Origin: Theobroma cacao | Lineage: Eukaryota; Streptophyta; Magnoliopsida; Malvales; Malvaceae | Reading direction: 5' to 3' | Length of the DNA stretch: 64,000 nucleotides | NCBI RefSeq assembly: GCF_000208745.1 | Contig: NC_030855.1 | Coordinates: 18,220,532-18,284,531 of the forward strand | Shown: piece after piece, positions 54,001-64,000 of the stretch | How the letters are laid out: each line of letters starts with the position of its first letter | Position numbering within the stretch: position 1 is the first letter of the stretch | Notes under the pieces: model-generated | The model's database searches: none | Told to the model about the DNA's origin: nothing | Seen by the model: the letters and a program-made list of their open reading frames with translations, nothing else | Program-made: the position numbers and the translations under genes

Positions 54001-55862
54001 TTCTTGCTTTACTTCATAAAGCTGTCAACTTTCTTCTACCAAAATGGTTTTCAAGAAGAATTGCAGAATTAAAGCAGATGATTTTTTATGTATCTACAAA
54101 GTTGTATGTTACAGTCTCTGTTATCAAAATAATAATGCATTGTCTCTTTCCCCTCTCACTTAAATTCTTGGTGACCTAGAATATCACAACTCAAAACTTT
54201 GAAGCTATGTTTGGTACTAAGTTTTACCATTTTAGCTGCGTGTGGAGAATATCATACTTCCTTTGATTGATTGTATGTATAATTATTACATTATTGCTTT
54301 GCATGGTGTGACTTTCAGGTGACCATGACCTGAAACCATGGGTAATTTCTGTGCCTGAAGTTACTTTCATGACTAGGACTGAAGAAGATGAATGTTTGAT
54401 TTTGGCAAGTGATGGTCTTTGGGATGTTTTATCCAATGAAGAGGTTGTAAAGTTAGCTCGCAAAGAACTAAGACAGCAACGGAGGCTAGTTGGGGTCAAT
54501 GATAGTACATTTCCACCAGCTTGGTTTGTTTCTCAGCAGGTTCTTAAGCAAGCTCTTGATGCATGTAGTTATGATAACATCTCTGTCATTGTTGTTGACC
54601 TGAAAAATCCGAGGAAAAGATGCCAAAAAAAAAGCTTTAAAAGGTACTTTCTCTCTCTATCAACACCCTTACCTTTATATCTGCCAGTTAGGAGGTAATT
54701 GGTCATAATTTTTTGTGTTATGGAGTTAAAATTATATATTACTTCCTACTTACAAGTCTTATCTAGTATATTATGATAAACTAGTTTATTCTTTTCCATG
54801 AGTGAAGAAGGTTGAAAAATCAATTGGCCACATATAGGACAAGTACTCTGTTTTTTTCTATTACCCAAATTATTTTGCCTTATATTGGATGGTCTAATGC
54901 TTGCTGCAGTCTTTCACTCTTTGTTACCAACAACTTCTTTTGGCAGCTTATTCCATGAAAATACTTGCATATTTTGTTTGTTGAACAACTCTCATTATTA
55001 TTTGAATGTCCTACTGCTAGCTTCTGTCTTTGCCCTAGCCTCTAATTCTTGTTATCATTTTTTTTGGAGCTTTTGCTACCTGCGTCCGTAATTTAATGTA
55101 CATTGGTTCAAGTTAAATGATGGTTAACAGATTGTGAATTGCCATATGGAGTAATTCATATATTATGAATGAGACCCTGTAGTAATCCTATTTATCAGAC
55201 TGTTAAAATTAACATTCAGAATGTAATAAGGCTTTCCCTGACTGAGTGTTAAATATCTAGGTCACTGGACTCTGTTTTTATTATTGTATATCATATATGT
55301 TATCAAAAGGTACCAATCTTAATAACTTTTTTAATGAGTTGCTTAGGCTGTGCCACTGCATAATTCCCTTCCTTTGGGATGTGATTTATCTTCAAGTTTT
55401 ATTTCACTATTGCTACTATTGCTGTTGAGGCTCTTACCAGAGTCAGCTAGGGTCAGGCGTAGATGGGCTTCTTACATGATAATCAATGCTTGTTTGTCGG
55501 GGGACATACATAATTCCAGTTGCTACCACAAACATGAGGGAAGATACAAAAAAAGGGACACTCGTGGAGCAGCGGGGAGGAGGGGCTTTTTCCTAATGAT
55601 ATTAGACAATGAAATTTGATTCACTGAGTAATTCTGCAGCTTTGTGTTACCCTCTATTCCCCTTTGATTTAAATAGTTGCAGAAGCCTAGAGTTTAGCAT
55701 TTCCAGAAAAGACTATTGCATAGTCTTCTTGGGGATTTTACATGCTTTCTGAAGATGATTAGAATCCTTGCTTTAATATCACCGTGGTATATTTAAACCA
55801 AATGAATCCTCAAGAAGGTTGTTAAGGTTATTACTTCTTTTGACAGGGATGTGAACTTGTGA
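33016..55862 (+). CDS. clade A protein phosphatase 2C (ABI1/HAB1-like)
   Basis: This is a Mg/Mn-dependent Ser/Thr phosphatase of the group that blocks SnRK2 kinases and is itself blocked by ABA-bound PYR/PYL receptors. Exons: 33016-33384, 52126-52410, 53334-53439, 54319-54643 and 55847-55862. They splice in frame to 366 aa, with only the last five residues coming from the last exon. Motifs seen: RRSTMEDA (E76, D77), DGHGG (117-121), GSTA (179-182), CGDSRAVL (197-204), DHK (216-218), MSRAIGD (249-255), ASDGLWD (283-289, D285) and the metal-binding DN (339-340). W238 sits at the position of the tryptophan that docks into ABA-bound receptors, which supports clade A. In the adjoining loop the usual Phe (VFGVLA) is Glu (VEGVLS, E244). 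The N-terminal 60 residues are acidic and Ser/Thr-rich. Intron 1 is 18.7 kb and full of transposons. Joining exon 1 to exon 2 is supported by the continuous family sequence [12 protein letters not shown] and matching phase. Confidence 0.9.
34141..34560. promoter_or_regulatory. GC-rich block with G-box/ABRE cores in PP2C intron 1
   Basis: This block is far richer in G+C than the rest of the intron. It contains two CACGTG palindromes (34213-34218 within GACACGTGGG, and 34522-34527 within CCACGTGCGG) plus an ACGTGG at 34151. CACGTG-type sites bind bZIP (ABF/AREB) and bHLH factors. A role as an intronic control region is inference. Frames across it (for example 34221-34508 minus) have no domain. 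Confidence 0.4.
34680..35515. other. extremely AT-rich block in PP2C intron 1
   Basis: Nearly pure A/T with many AATAAT/TTAATA runs. The outer edges (TGTTCGGTATGC near 34586 and the complement of TGTTTGATTCGCGG near 35500) look faintly inverted, so this may be an old MITE, but no target duplication could be fixed. It could also act as a matrix-attachment-like segment. Confidence 0.35.
36986..41173 (-). pseudogene. LINE ORF2 (endonuclease, reverse transcriptase, zf-RVT, RNase H), broken
   Basis: The frame opens at 41173 with [16 protein letters not shown], the start of the APE-type endonuclease, which continues with stops to about 40430. Reverse transcriptase occupies 39775-38856 in two frames: [12 protein letters not shown], a NDYRSISL block, then the active-site block, which reads FADN (Asn codon at 39072-39074) instead of the usual FADD. 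zf-RVT lies at 38271-37741 and RNase H at 37405-37085. In RNase H the first catalytic Asp is replaced by Lys (KFNVKSSAK). The frame ends near 36986. Numerous stops and frameshifts, together with these two catalytic losses, show it is dead. Confidence 0.88.
41900..43641 (-). pseudogene. LINE ORF1 (RRM plus DUF4283-like), broken
   Basis: Translation from 43641 (MMGKREGS) meets TGA at codon 37 (43531-43533) and continues in the same frame into an RRM-like domain at 43491-43138 ([11 protein letters not shown], then DVFIPRQ and YAFVRYRE). After frame changes, 42908-42486 matches the DUF4283-like segment common in ORF1 of plant LINEs (WVKIEEI, IWGRF-like and NGKGFLVK). A charged Ser/Lys/Glu hinge at 42284-41919 leads to ORF2. 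ORF1 products bind element RNA. This copy cannot make the complete protein. Confidence 0.8.
44818..45255 (-). mobile_element. complete TRIM retroelement, 438 bp
   Basis: Two 160-bp direct repeats (44818-44977 and 45096-45255), about 92% identical by eye, begin TGTAA and end TTACA and enclose 118 bp. Read on the minus strand, a perfect TGGTATCAGAGC primer-binding site for initiator Met-tRNA lies 2 nt after the 5' LTR (complement at 45082-45093). A purine-rich GAGTAGGTGGGAT abuts the 3' LTR (complement 44978-44990). The element is flanked by a perfect 5-bp duplication AATAT (44813-44817 and 45256-45260). There is no coding capacity, so movement would need enzymes from another LTR element. Confidence 0.93.
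46300..47385 (+). mobile_element. 5'-truncated LINE relic in PP2C intron 1
   Basis: About 46400-46590 reads, with stops, as a zf-RVT segment ([11 protein letters not shown], then NEALDHIIL and PLVADVW). 46862-47240 reads as RNase H ([12 protein letters not shown] with the catalytic Asp in [14 protein letters not shown], then [14 protein letters not shown]). A run of about 16 A residues at 47369-47384 forms the tail. The 5' limit is uncertain; similarity may begin near 46030. It is on the opposite strand from the 7.1-kb LINE and therefore a separate insertion. Confidence 0.75.
47386..50590. other. PP2C intron 1, unremarkable AT-rich sequence
   Basis: No gene or intact element seen. A hAT-like stretch begins near 48455 (TAGAGGTGTACAAA followed by AGCTTG/CAAGCT-rich inverted motifs to about 48665). 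A possible opposite end lies near 49500 (ATTTGGATCCCTA), but no target duplication matches. Confidence 0.4.
50595..51035. repeat. two-copy tandem duplication, unit 221 bp
   Basis: The block starting TGTCACTGTTTGGAAATTGA at 50601 recurs at 50822 and stays in register through AGATAACAGAAAGA and on to GGCATTGAATGC. Only scattered substitutions separate the copies. Both lie in PP2C intron 1. Confidence 0.9.
51371..51895. repeat. three-copy tandem array, unit about 173-176 bp
   Basis: Copies start at GTTTGTCTA-like positions 51371, 51544 and 51720. Each contains GAGTCACTGAAGTTTAAAG, an (AT)n tract of varying length, CTATTCACACATTAT and GGGGACCATTAAGAGCAG. The array ends about 230 bp before PP2C exon 2. 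Confidence 0.92.
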
Positions 55863-57930
55863 ACAAAGGAAAAGGAAAAGACCACTGATGTTGAAGATGA
55901 TGAAGATACAGAGTTGTAAATGACAAAGCGGTTTCTAACCTGAGAAACTTAAGGCTTGTATACCTGCCTATGTTGTAGTAAATGACTTTCAATGACAATT
56001 TAGCTTTTCTTATCAGGACTATACATTGGCCTTCTCAATGGAAGATTTAATGGCATGCTTTTGGAAAGTTTTAGTTTTAAAATGATCTGCTCATAGATGA
56101 TCGCATTTTTGATGATTTTTTTGGTTGACCAAAACGTCTAACAGTCTGCTGCCCCACCCCACTATTTCGTTTTTCAGCAAATGAGTGAAGAACCTACTTC
56201 CAGGTACTTCTTGTGGAACAAGGAGGTCTCATTCTCTATACACCTTTACTCCTCCCCCTCGCAAATTCTTACCCATCCAGTGACCAGCCCTTCAATTATA
56301 AATTGCATGAAACAGCAAATAGCCAGAAAACCAGATGTAATATAATCTTCCTTGCTATCTGACAATGGAGTAGCACAAGATCCACAGTTTCAGTTACTTT
56401 TTGCACATAAAAATGCAGACCACATATTCTTTCCTTTTTCACAGTTTCAAGGCAACCTCCTTCCCACGCCGAGGTGGACAAAGAAGCAAGGAGAAAACCT
56501 TCCAAGTATTTTGTCTTGCTCGCCTTCACTTTGCACCTTTATGTTACTGTTCCCGACTATTACATTATGCTCAGCTGTAATGAAAGAGACGTGAAACAAA
56601 AACATAGAAAGAGAAAAGGAATACCCTGTCGCGTTGTAAAATGGTTTGCTAAACTTGGAACCATGTCTTTTTAATTAAGCGGTGTTGATTGTTGAGCACA
56701 GTTTAAAAAAGGATAGGATGTAATTATTCTTTCTTTTCATCCACTATAGATTTATGCCTTCACATTTGTTCCAGCTATCGAAAGTAGCATTAGCAAACAT
56801 TATGTCTAAACTCTCTTGTCTCATCAACTCATTATCTTTTCACTTCCCTTCTCCTTGACGTGTTTGTGCATCAATGGCACTAGGGAGAATTACTTGTCTC
56901 GACCTAAAACAGGCAAAGATACGGAATTAGGAAACAACATAAATAAACGGAACCTGAAATGCTCAGCGCGACAGCTAAAAATCTCCTGTTACATTTGATG
57001 CAAGGTTCTCAATGGGTGGGTGGCGTTTGAAAGTGATCAGGCCTAGGCAACAACAGGAAGCGGCCCTCCCCCAAACCCCTGCAACGCAACCCAACCCTGG
57101 TGAAGGCAAGATTTGATCTCAAACCCTTGGACCATGGTACGGCCACATCGGATAACTTCCCCAACCCAAGCAGAGGCCTGCATATCATTTCAATAGTTAC
57201 ATCTGGGAAAACCTGAAAGTGAAAAACTCCTACATTTGCTGGCAGCAGGGAAAAATATGGCTTCAGCGTTAGCCACTTGGCAGCACCATGGTTTATTCTT
57301 TTGAATGTGTAGACTGATGTGCTATCATCAGTAATTCGGTGGCTCTACCCATCATTCGATTCTTCCTCTTTTTTTTCCTATCTTATTTTTTTCAGGTTTG
57401 ATACGAGGATTATCATGTCTCAATCAGTTTATCTGGATAAAATTTTGGCAGACGGAGCCCAAAAAAGCTATAGCCTGTAGTGGGAAGAATGCTACTTTCA
57501 ATAATTTGCTACCCAGCAATTTAATAGAGAGAATCTTATGAAGATGAGCAGAATTGATGCTGAAGGAAGAATATCTATGAAAAGGTTAGTGAGAAAGCAA
57601 CCTTAAAGCTAACTCCTGTATGATTGCATCAATGCCCACAAGTTAGGATTATTCGCTTAAGCACATTCTTGAAGAAGGAAAAAAAGGGGGGTATTTTTGG
57701 AGACAGGTTTAACGGCGAACAGCTAATTCCTCTAACGTGGCAGTCTTGCCATCTAATTCTAGGCATTGTCATGCCGACATTTGTTCCTTTCTTGTCATTG
57801 AGATGCCGGCTTTTATTTTTCAGCAAGAGCCATTTCTTCTTAATTTCGTGTATTTTTTGTATAGACGAGAAAGTCCGATAGGGGAAGAGAGACTCAAACT
57901 TTTGCAATTTAGTCTTCTCATTAAAGGCTG
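55863..57930. other. PP2C 3' UTR and downstream region
   Basis: The 3' UTR is expected in the first few hundred bases; a purine-rich GAAGATGATGAAGATAC follows the stop closely. Further on, 56340-57000 has short frames without domains. Around 57000-57190 base composition rises and the minus strand shows a GGGTTTGAGATC sequence, weakly like a pol III B box. No gene is supported. Confidence 0.45.
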
Positions 57931-58250
57931 GGGTAACAATTAACAAAAACTGATAAACAAATAAAAATAATAAAACAAGTGAATATAAAGAGAATGGGTA
58001 ACAATTAACAAAAACTGATAAACAAATAAAAGTGAATATAGAAAGAAGGGGTTAATAATTAACAAAAACTGGTAAACAAATAAAAATAATAAAATAAGTG
58101 AATATAAAGAGAAGGGGTAACAATTAACAAAAACTGATAAATAAATAAAAATAAATAAGCAAATAAAAGTGAATATAGAAAGAAAGGATAACAATTAATA
58201 AAAATTGATAAACAAATAAAAATAATAAGGTAAGTGAATATAAAAAAAAG
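57931..58250. repeat. AT-rich tandem array, unit about 53-70 bp, five copies
   Basis: Copies begin with GGGTAACAATTAACAAAAAC-like sequence near 57931, 57996, 58048, 58114 and 58187. They continue with GATAAACAAATAAAA and AAGTGAATATA. Unit length varies by loss of the AATAATAAAA segment. The hydrophobic minus-strand frame across it is a repeat artefact. Confidence 0.9.
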
Positions 58251-58489
58251 TCACATAGGGAGGTATCTAAATTTTCTCAAGATCTAGTCTAATCTTGTGT
58301 GCGTGTGAGCTCACTCTTTTTTCCTTCCTTGTAATAAGCTCATAATGAGTTTGTTTATTTAAAGTACTCACATCTTTATGTACCTCAACAATGTGAAATG
58401 TTTAAATATTATGGAATACATTATTTTTCTAACAATTTTGACCTTAAGGCATGGCTACCAACTACAACTTAGCTATTAAATCTTTTGGT

Positions 58490-58759
58490 TAGTTGGTTTG
58501 TATGTTGTGTTTGTGCAATTGCATGTGTTATGTGTATATATGTGTTCACACACGCGTGTATGTGTTGTATGCGTGTGCATGTATGTATGCATTTTGTGTG
58601 CGTGTGCATGCGTGTGCGCATATGTGTGTTAATCCGAGATCAATCCTTAGCCTCACTTTGGTGTATGTTGCGTGTGTGCACATGCATATGTGCGTGTGTG
58701 TTGTTGTGTGTGTATGTAAGGATTGTGTGTGTGAGCGTGTTGTTGTATCTATATGTATG

Positions 58760-58790
<31 letters not shown>

Positions 58791-59240
58791 ATATGTATGT
58801 ATGTGTGTGAGCACATGTGTGCATATGTATGTGTTGGGTGTGTTAATTCAAGATTAATCCCTAGTTTCACTCTAGTATGTATATGTTGTGTCGTGTGCAT
58901 GTGTTGTGTGTATATGTATTTGTTGTATGTGTGCACGCACACATGTGTGAGTGTGTGTATTGTGTATGCCAATCCGATATCAATCTTTGGTTTTACCTTG
59001 GTGTGCATTGCGTGTGTATGTGTGCACGCACGCATGTGTGAGTGTCAATCCGAGATCAATCATTGGTTTCGCCTTGGTGTGTGTTGCATGTGTGTGTGTG
59101 CACGCGCGCATGTGTGAGTGTGTGTATTGTGTGTGTCAATTTGAGATCAATCCTTGGTTTTGCCTTGGTGTGCGTTGTGTGTGTGTGCGCACGTGGGTGT
59201 GTGTATGTGTTGTGTGTGTCAATCTTATATCAATCCCTGG
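58490..59240. repeat. TG/CG-rich minisatellite with six conserved core blocks
   Basis: Six copies of a core (CAATCCGAGATCAATCCTTG, then GTTTCACCTTGGTGTG) lie near 58632, 58846, 58972, 59046, 59139 and 59219. They are separated by alternating purine-pyrimidine tracts of TG with CACGCACGCATG-type insertions. An (ATGT)n microsatellite lies at about 58750-58806. Because the repeats are nearly stop-free, Cys/Val-rich frames of up to 210 codons appear on the + strand and Thr/His-rich ones on the - strand. They are not taken as genes. Confidence 0.92.
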
Positions 59241-59279
59241 GTTCACTCAAAAGTGAACTTAATTATTCAACAAAATGAA

Positions 59280-62200
59280 AACAAAACAAAAGGCAAAAGA
59301 AACAATTAGCCCCTTTTTGTTTACCTTCATGCAAAATAATATAGGAGCTTTGGTGGGTTTTCAGCTAATTCATAAGAAGAAATTTTCCCTTCACAAGTAC
59401 ATAGCTCTAGAAAGGCTCTCTTTTGGAAGTAAAGTGTGGCTAATATTAAGTTATGTCTCGACCATAACTGATAAACTATTATCAGATTATATCTGTGACA
59501 ATGTGGACATAAAAATATTTTTTCTTGTATCAGCATGGAAAACTGTCTGGATCTGAATTTGCTGTTGATAGATTGTTTCAGACAAGGCACATCTAGAAGT
59601 GACTTTTTCCCATACCTTCCTTCATGCAAAGCCATAAGGTATTTTGGGTCAATATAATTTACCAGAAGAATTCTGGTCTTTCAAGATTCTCATATAATTA
59701 GAATGGTCTCTTGCCCTTGGGTACCAGTATTGTCAAAATTTTTATATTTTTTTTTCAATCTTTGTCCTTCTTGTTAGTAATAGAAATAGAATAAATAAAT
59801 ATCTTCTAGAAAAGGAATAAGTAAAAGATGACATGTTTGTTTATGTTTTCATAAAGATCTTGGTAAAGGGTCAGTTCAGGCAAGTTATTAGTCATTCATG
59901 ATTAAAATATGTTGATAGTTACAACAATTATTATTGTATAAAACAACATGGAAAATATAGTGGTTTAGATTGGATTCAAGTAGAAATCAAACTTGGAGCC
60001 TTAATACTCTGCTCTTGTATCAGCAAAAGAAAAAGAAAAACCAGATTTGAGCATTCAAAAATTTGAAATATAATGCATGAACATAAGCCTAGAACCGAAC
60101 TCGACTAAAGCAACTTGGAGTTGCACTGTACAATGGTGGAAATCCTCTCCCTTATGTCAGATTTTTAATACAACCATCAAAATACTTTAGGCACTAAGTT
60201 ATAACTAACATTTAATGAATTCTAAAATAACTCCATAGCCTAATAGAATATAAATCTTAGTCCTCAATGCTTTGGCTGGAAAAAGCAACAACCAGACCAA
60301 ACTAAACTGTAATTGGTGGTTTGCTGATGCAACTTTTTTTCTTTTTTTAGTTTGAGGAGAAAGAACTTTGATACACAAGCAATCAAACTTCATAGTAGCA
60401 GCTTGGGATTTGATCAGTGTCCAGGGTGGGGTTCTTATCAACATAGGAGATAGTGATAGGAAATAGAATCAAAATTGATGCCCAGAAAAAAAAACACAAA
60501 ATCATATTCTGATCCCACTCCACCAACACCCCCTTACAGCTTTTAACTCCTTTAACAAAGGAGTAGATGTGACCACACATTTCCAAAAGAAAAACATGAA
60601 AGAGAGTGGGGAGAGGGGAGGGTAGTAGTGTAAAATATTTTCTCTTCTCACTTGTGGGGGAGGTAGAGGAATAAAGGCATAATCTCTTCCCAAACAATTC
60701 TTCCCTCCTTCTTTCTACATGTTGCTCGATTTTGCAAGCAGGGAGAAAGACATGATAAGGACCACTGCATGGAGAGTATATAAAAGTTCTTTTGCGTCAA
60801 TCATTGTTGGGATTTCTGTGTCTTTATTGATGATTTATTTTCCTTTTTTAGAAACTCAATCTTATTCTCTTCTTGTTGATGTACCCTCATATTGTTATTC
60901 TCCACCCATCAAATCTCGCCATTATAACAAAACTCATAAAATTTCTTCATTGAAACAAGTATAATTTGCAACAAAAATAAAGCTAGTAATTATAGCAGAA
61001 TGCTATGATATGATCCTATGTAGCTTAAGAAATCTGCAGCCTATGGCCTTTCTGGTTGTAGGGTACCTTCTTTTTATGGTTTCGTCACTATTAAGCACTT
61101 TTTATGCTGATACTATAAGAGAATCCTTCTTCCCTAGCTATAGGTTGCCCAATTAAATTAAGATATAGCATATTTAAATTCTCTATCCGATCTTCAAAAG
61201 CATACTTAAATCATTGGTTTACACTTTAAACCTTTTTCCCACATTAAATGTCATTCACATTTTACACCACTTAGAATCTTCAGTTTTCATCATCATATCA
61301 ACTCTTTTCATTTTGTGCATCTCCTTAATGACTAATGACAGCTTATTCCAAACCATACAGGATGTCATTATTCTAATTAATTACTCGAAATGATTTATTT
61401 CATAATCACAATAATAATAAAAAATTATCTTAAAAGTTATTTTTACATTCATGTGATATTGATATGTCATTAATATAGAAAAATGAAATTATCATAAAAT
61501 CACATAATTATATTTTATCAATACTTCATATGATTATTATTATTATTATTATTATTAATATATCATGTCAATGTCAAGTGATATAAAAATAATACATATT
61601 GTTTGAATTAAAAATAAATAAATAATTATTAATTATAACATTTTATTTAATAATTATTTATTTATTATTAATAAAAATTTATTATTTAAATATAATAAAA
61701 AATAAAGAATTATTTAAATAATTTAAAGATTTAACGTCTTTAAATAATCATTTGTCGTATCTGACACGTGGGCAGTGAAATTACATGAGATGCCTAGATA
61801 TCTGTGAAGCCCTGAAAATTTGTGAAAGAGCCGTGGGGAAGGAGGGCTGACTTTTGCAGTGGAGTATCTCAGCTGAAGAAAAAAGTAGTCCAAATATTTA
61901 ATTGGGTTCATTGAATGGCAGCAATGACCAGTGTTCACATCAAATCAATGTTGGATCTATTTGAGATTCCCTTCTTTGTTTTACGGCAGGCAATGAATCT
62001 GTCGCAACAATTTGGCATATTATAGCCTTTTGCACGCTTCATTGGCATTTTTAATTTTTTTAATTTAAAAAATATGATTTGAATTTTATTTTTTAAATAA
62101 ATATATATATACTAATTAATAAATTAAACATTCAAATATTTGTATTTTTAAATTTTTGTCAATAAAGATTTATTATAAACAACCCATTAGCTTTTAGTAC

Positions 62201-64000
62201 GTAATCAAAAGATTTCAAAACAAGAGATAATGTGTTTGTGGTCGAATTAAAATTTTAAATAATCGTACATCAAATTGATAATTTTAAAATTTATAATGAT
62301 TATATTATGTATACACACACATATTTTTAATATATTAAGATGGTAAATTAAGAAAACAAAAATCTATTTGTTTATTAAAAACAAAGAAGAAGAATAGATG
62401 TTACCTTGATGGATTGTGTGTGTATATCATCAATTAGGTATTGCAATGACTGGCTCCACCCCAATTCTTAGTTTGTTGTCATTTAGGAGAAGGAGTTGCA
62501 TAGCAGGATTATTTTCTTTTCTTTTTATAATAAGAGAATTTGGAGAATTTACGATTGATTAGAAATTGATTAGAAACTTAATGGTAAAAAATAGGTCGTC
62601 CGTACATGATCTTCTGCTTAGAATCGAACAACTCAAGTCTGCTGTCCCCGCTTTTGGATTTGTTACGCTGGCTTTCCGTCTTTCCATTTTCTACCAATCT
62701 TGCTATTCTGAAACCAAGTAAAGTGATTGAATGTAATTAGCATGGTAAAGTAAGCAAGATATTTTCCTATAATAATCTTCCTACCAAGTATCAAACCATA
62801 ATGTAACGTGATGATAGAGTTTGAGCAACATTGGAAAAATCCAAACTTCGGCTTTAGCCTGATTATACTTTGTTAACTAATTAATAGTTTAGCCTTAATA
62901 TATTATTCAGTATAAATTCTTTGTCTTGTTGATGCCCACTCAAATCTGTTTTTGTTGCCAATTTGTGGCCAAAGCATACACAAAAGGAAGCTCAAGATGG
63001 CATATGCTAATCACTTGTTTTGGCCTTTTATTGCTCTTTGGCGGCTCTTTTGGAAAATCATTGTCTAGACTTTTGCACATTCTTCACCTTAGTGAAAAGC
63101 AGCAAAACAATAATACCCCTAGAGGAAAGAATATTTAGTGCATTCAATTTCAGCTTCTTCATTATGCTAACTATATTTTCCTTTGGTATTAGTAGCAATT
63201 TATCAATTTGATGCAAGTGCATTTGAGTGAGAATGATGGGTAGTTTCATTGAATTTATGAATAGGAAACATATTCTCATGTGAAGTCCAATTTTAGTATA
63301 GAGGAAATTGTGAGAAATAACCTTTTTCATAAGTTCAATTCAAAAATATTATTTTTTTATAATTTTAACTATTTTTAGTCAATTTTTTACATGAGTTGAC
63401 AACAATATACTTTAAACAATTTCAGACAAGTTAAAATGATTTCAGTTTTCTCTATCCCGCTAGCTATACAAAAATTTTAAAATTAAATTTTGATTTCTCT
63501 CTCTGGTCAAATATTGTCTATCTCGCCATCCAGAGATGAGATCAAACTTTTTCTTATTTTATTTTTTTTTTTAGATGGTGGATCTTGGGGTTTTCAAGGA
63601 CGATGAATAACGATTTTGCTCTTCTATGGTGATTGCAAGCAACATGATGAATTTGATAATTTGATGTTTTCTGGTGATGACTTGCTTCGAAACGTGTGCT
63701 GCAATGGAAATGCTTATGTTGATGAGTTGGATTAGATTGGTTAAGATGATGAGCTCAAGGAGAAAAAATAGTTAAAGTATGTTTAATGGGTTTTATGGTG
63801 GTTCACGGTTTTATTGTGTCTGAAATTGAGATGATTGTTAAGCATGTTTGTTGGAGATTTTGATTTTTTTTACAAGATTTTGAATTGAAATTGTTCAAGG
63901 ACTATTTGTAAATGGAGTATATTTTGTTTTGCATAAGGGGAGTGAGCAAGGCCCTCTTGATAGGGATTTATTTTGTTTTCCTTTGGAGGGTTATGGAGTT
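59280..64000. other. 3' window flank with no recognised gene
   Basis: AT-rich intergenic DNA, most extreme at 61380-61730 and 62050-62350. A (TTA)n microsatellite lies at about 61532-61558. Local GC is higher at 61740-61940 and 62600-62700. Short frames (for example 60383-60697 minus and 61723-61938 minus) show no domain. The last 450 bp contain a Glu/Asp-rich but repeatedly interrupted reading that I cannot assign. Confidence 0.45.

Noticed and set aside
58485..59117. 210-codon Cys-rich frame on the + strand and matching Thr/His-rich frames on the - strand
   Set aside because: They are translations of the TG/CG minisatellite, which lacks stops in several frames; there is no domain or start context.

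Overview
This is plant nuclear DNA, most probably from a eudicot. It is AT-rich, and its genes have many GT-AG introns. There are microsatellites, MITE-like elements, a TRIM element and several copies of an L1-type plant LINE. The species cannot be read from the sequence with confidence.

Three protein-coding genes lie on the + strand. (1) 5768-11526 encodes a plastid-type NADP-dependent malic enzyme in 20 coding exons, 645 aa. (2) 25978-30013 encodes a single-repeat (SHAQKYF) MYB regulator of the KUA1/MYBH/MYBS3 type in 3 exons, 356 aa. (3) 33016-55862 encodes a clade A (ABI1/HAB1-like) protein phosphatase 2C in 5 exons, 366 aa. All three reading frames close across every splice junction, so they appear intact. 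They share no pathway visible here, and their adjacency is taken as ordinary gene order.

Layout: 1-2000 has no recognised gene. 2014-4293 is a 5'-truncated LINE. 4294-5767 is the malic enzyme upstream region, with a TATA box at 5632-5639. 11527-13500 is its 3' flank. 13522-14800 is a decayed Ty3/gypsy-type gag. 15512-17100 holds two minisatellites, one of them split by a hAT-type MITE. 17.1-25.8 kb is AT-rich intergenic DNA with a long-TIR MITE and a 60-bp-unit array. The MYB and PP2C genes follow. 55.9-64 kb is gene-poor and carries two more tandem arrays, one of them TG/CG-rich.

The most striking structure is the 18,741-bp first intron of the PP2C gene. It contains a GC-rich block with G-box/ABRE cores, an extremely AT-rich block and a 7.1-kb LINE of full-length appearance inserted antisense with a 14-bp target-site duplication. 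It also holds a complete 438-bp TRIM retroelement with a 5-bp duplication, another LINE relic, and two local tandem amplifications just upstream of exon 2. I found no convincing undescribed multi-gene system. The best leads are the structure and regulation of this intron, a substituted receptor-contact residue in the PP2C, and a TGACGT-rich minisatellite carrying a MITE.
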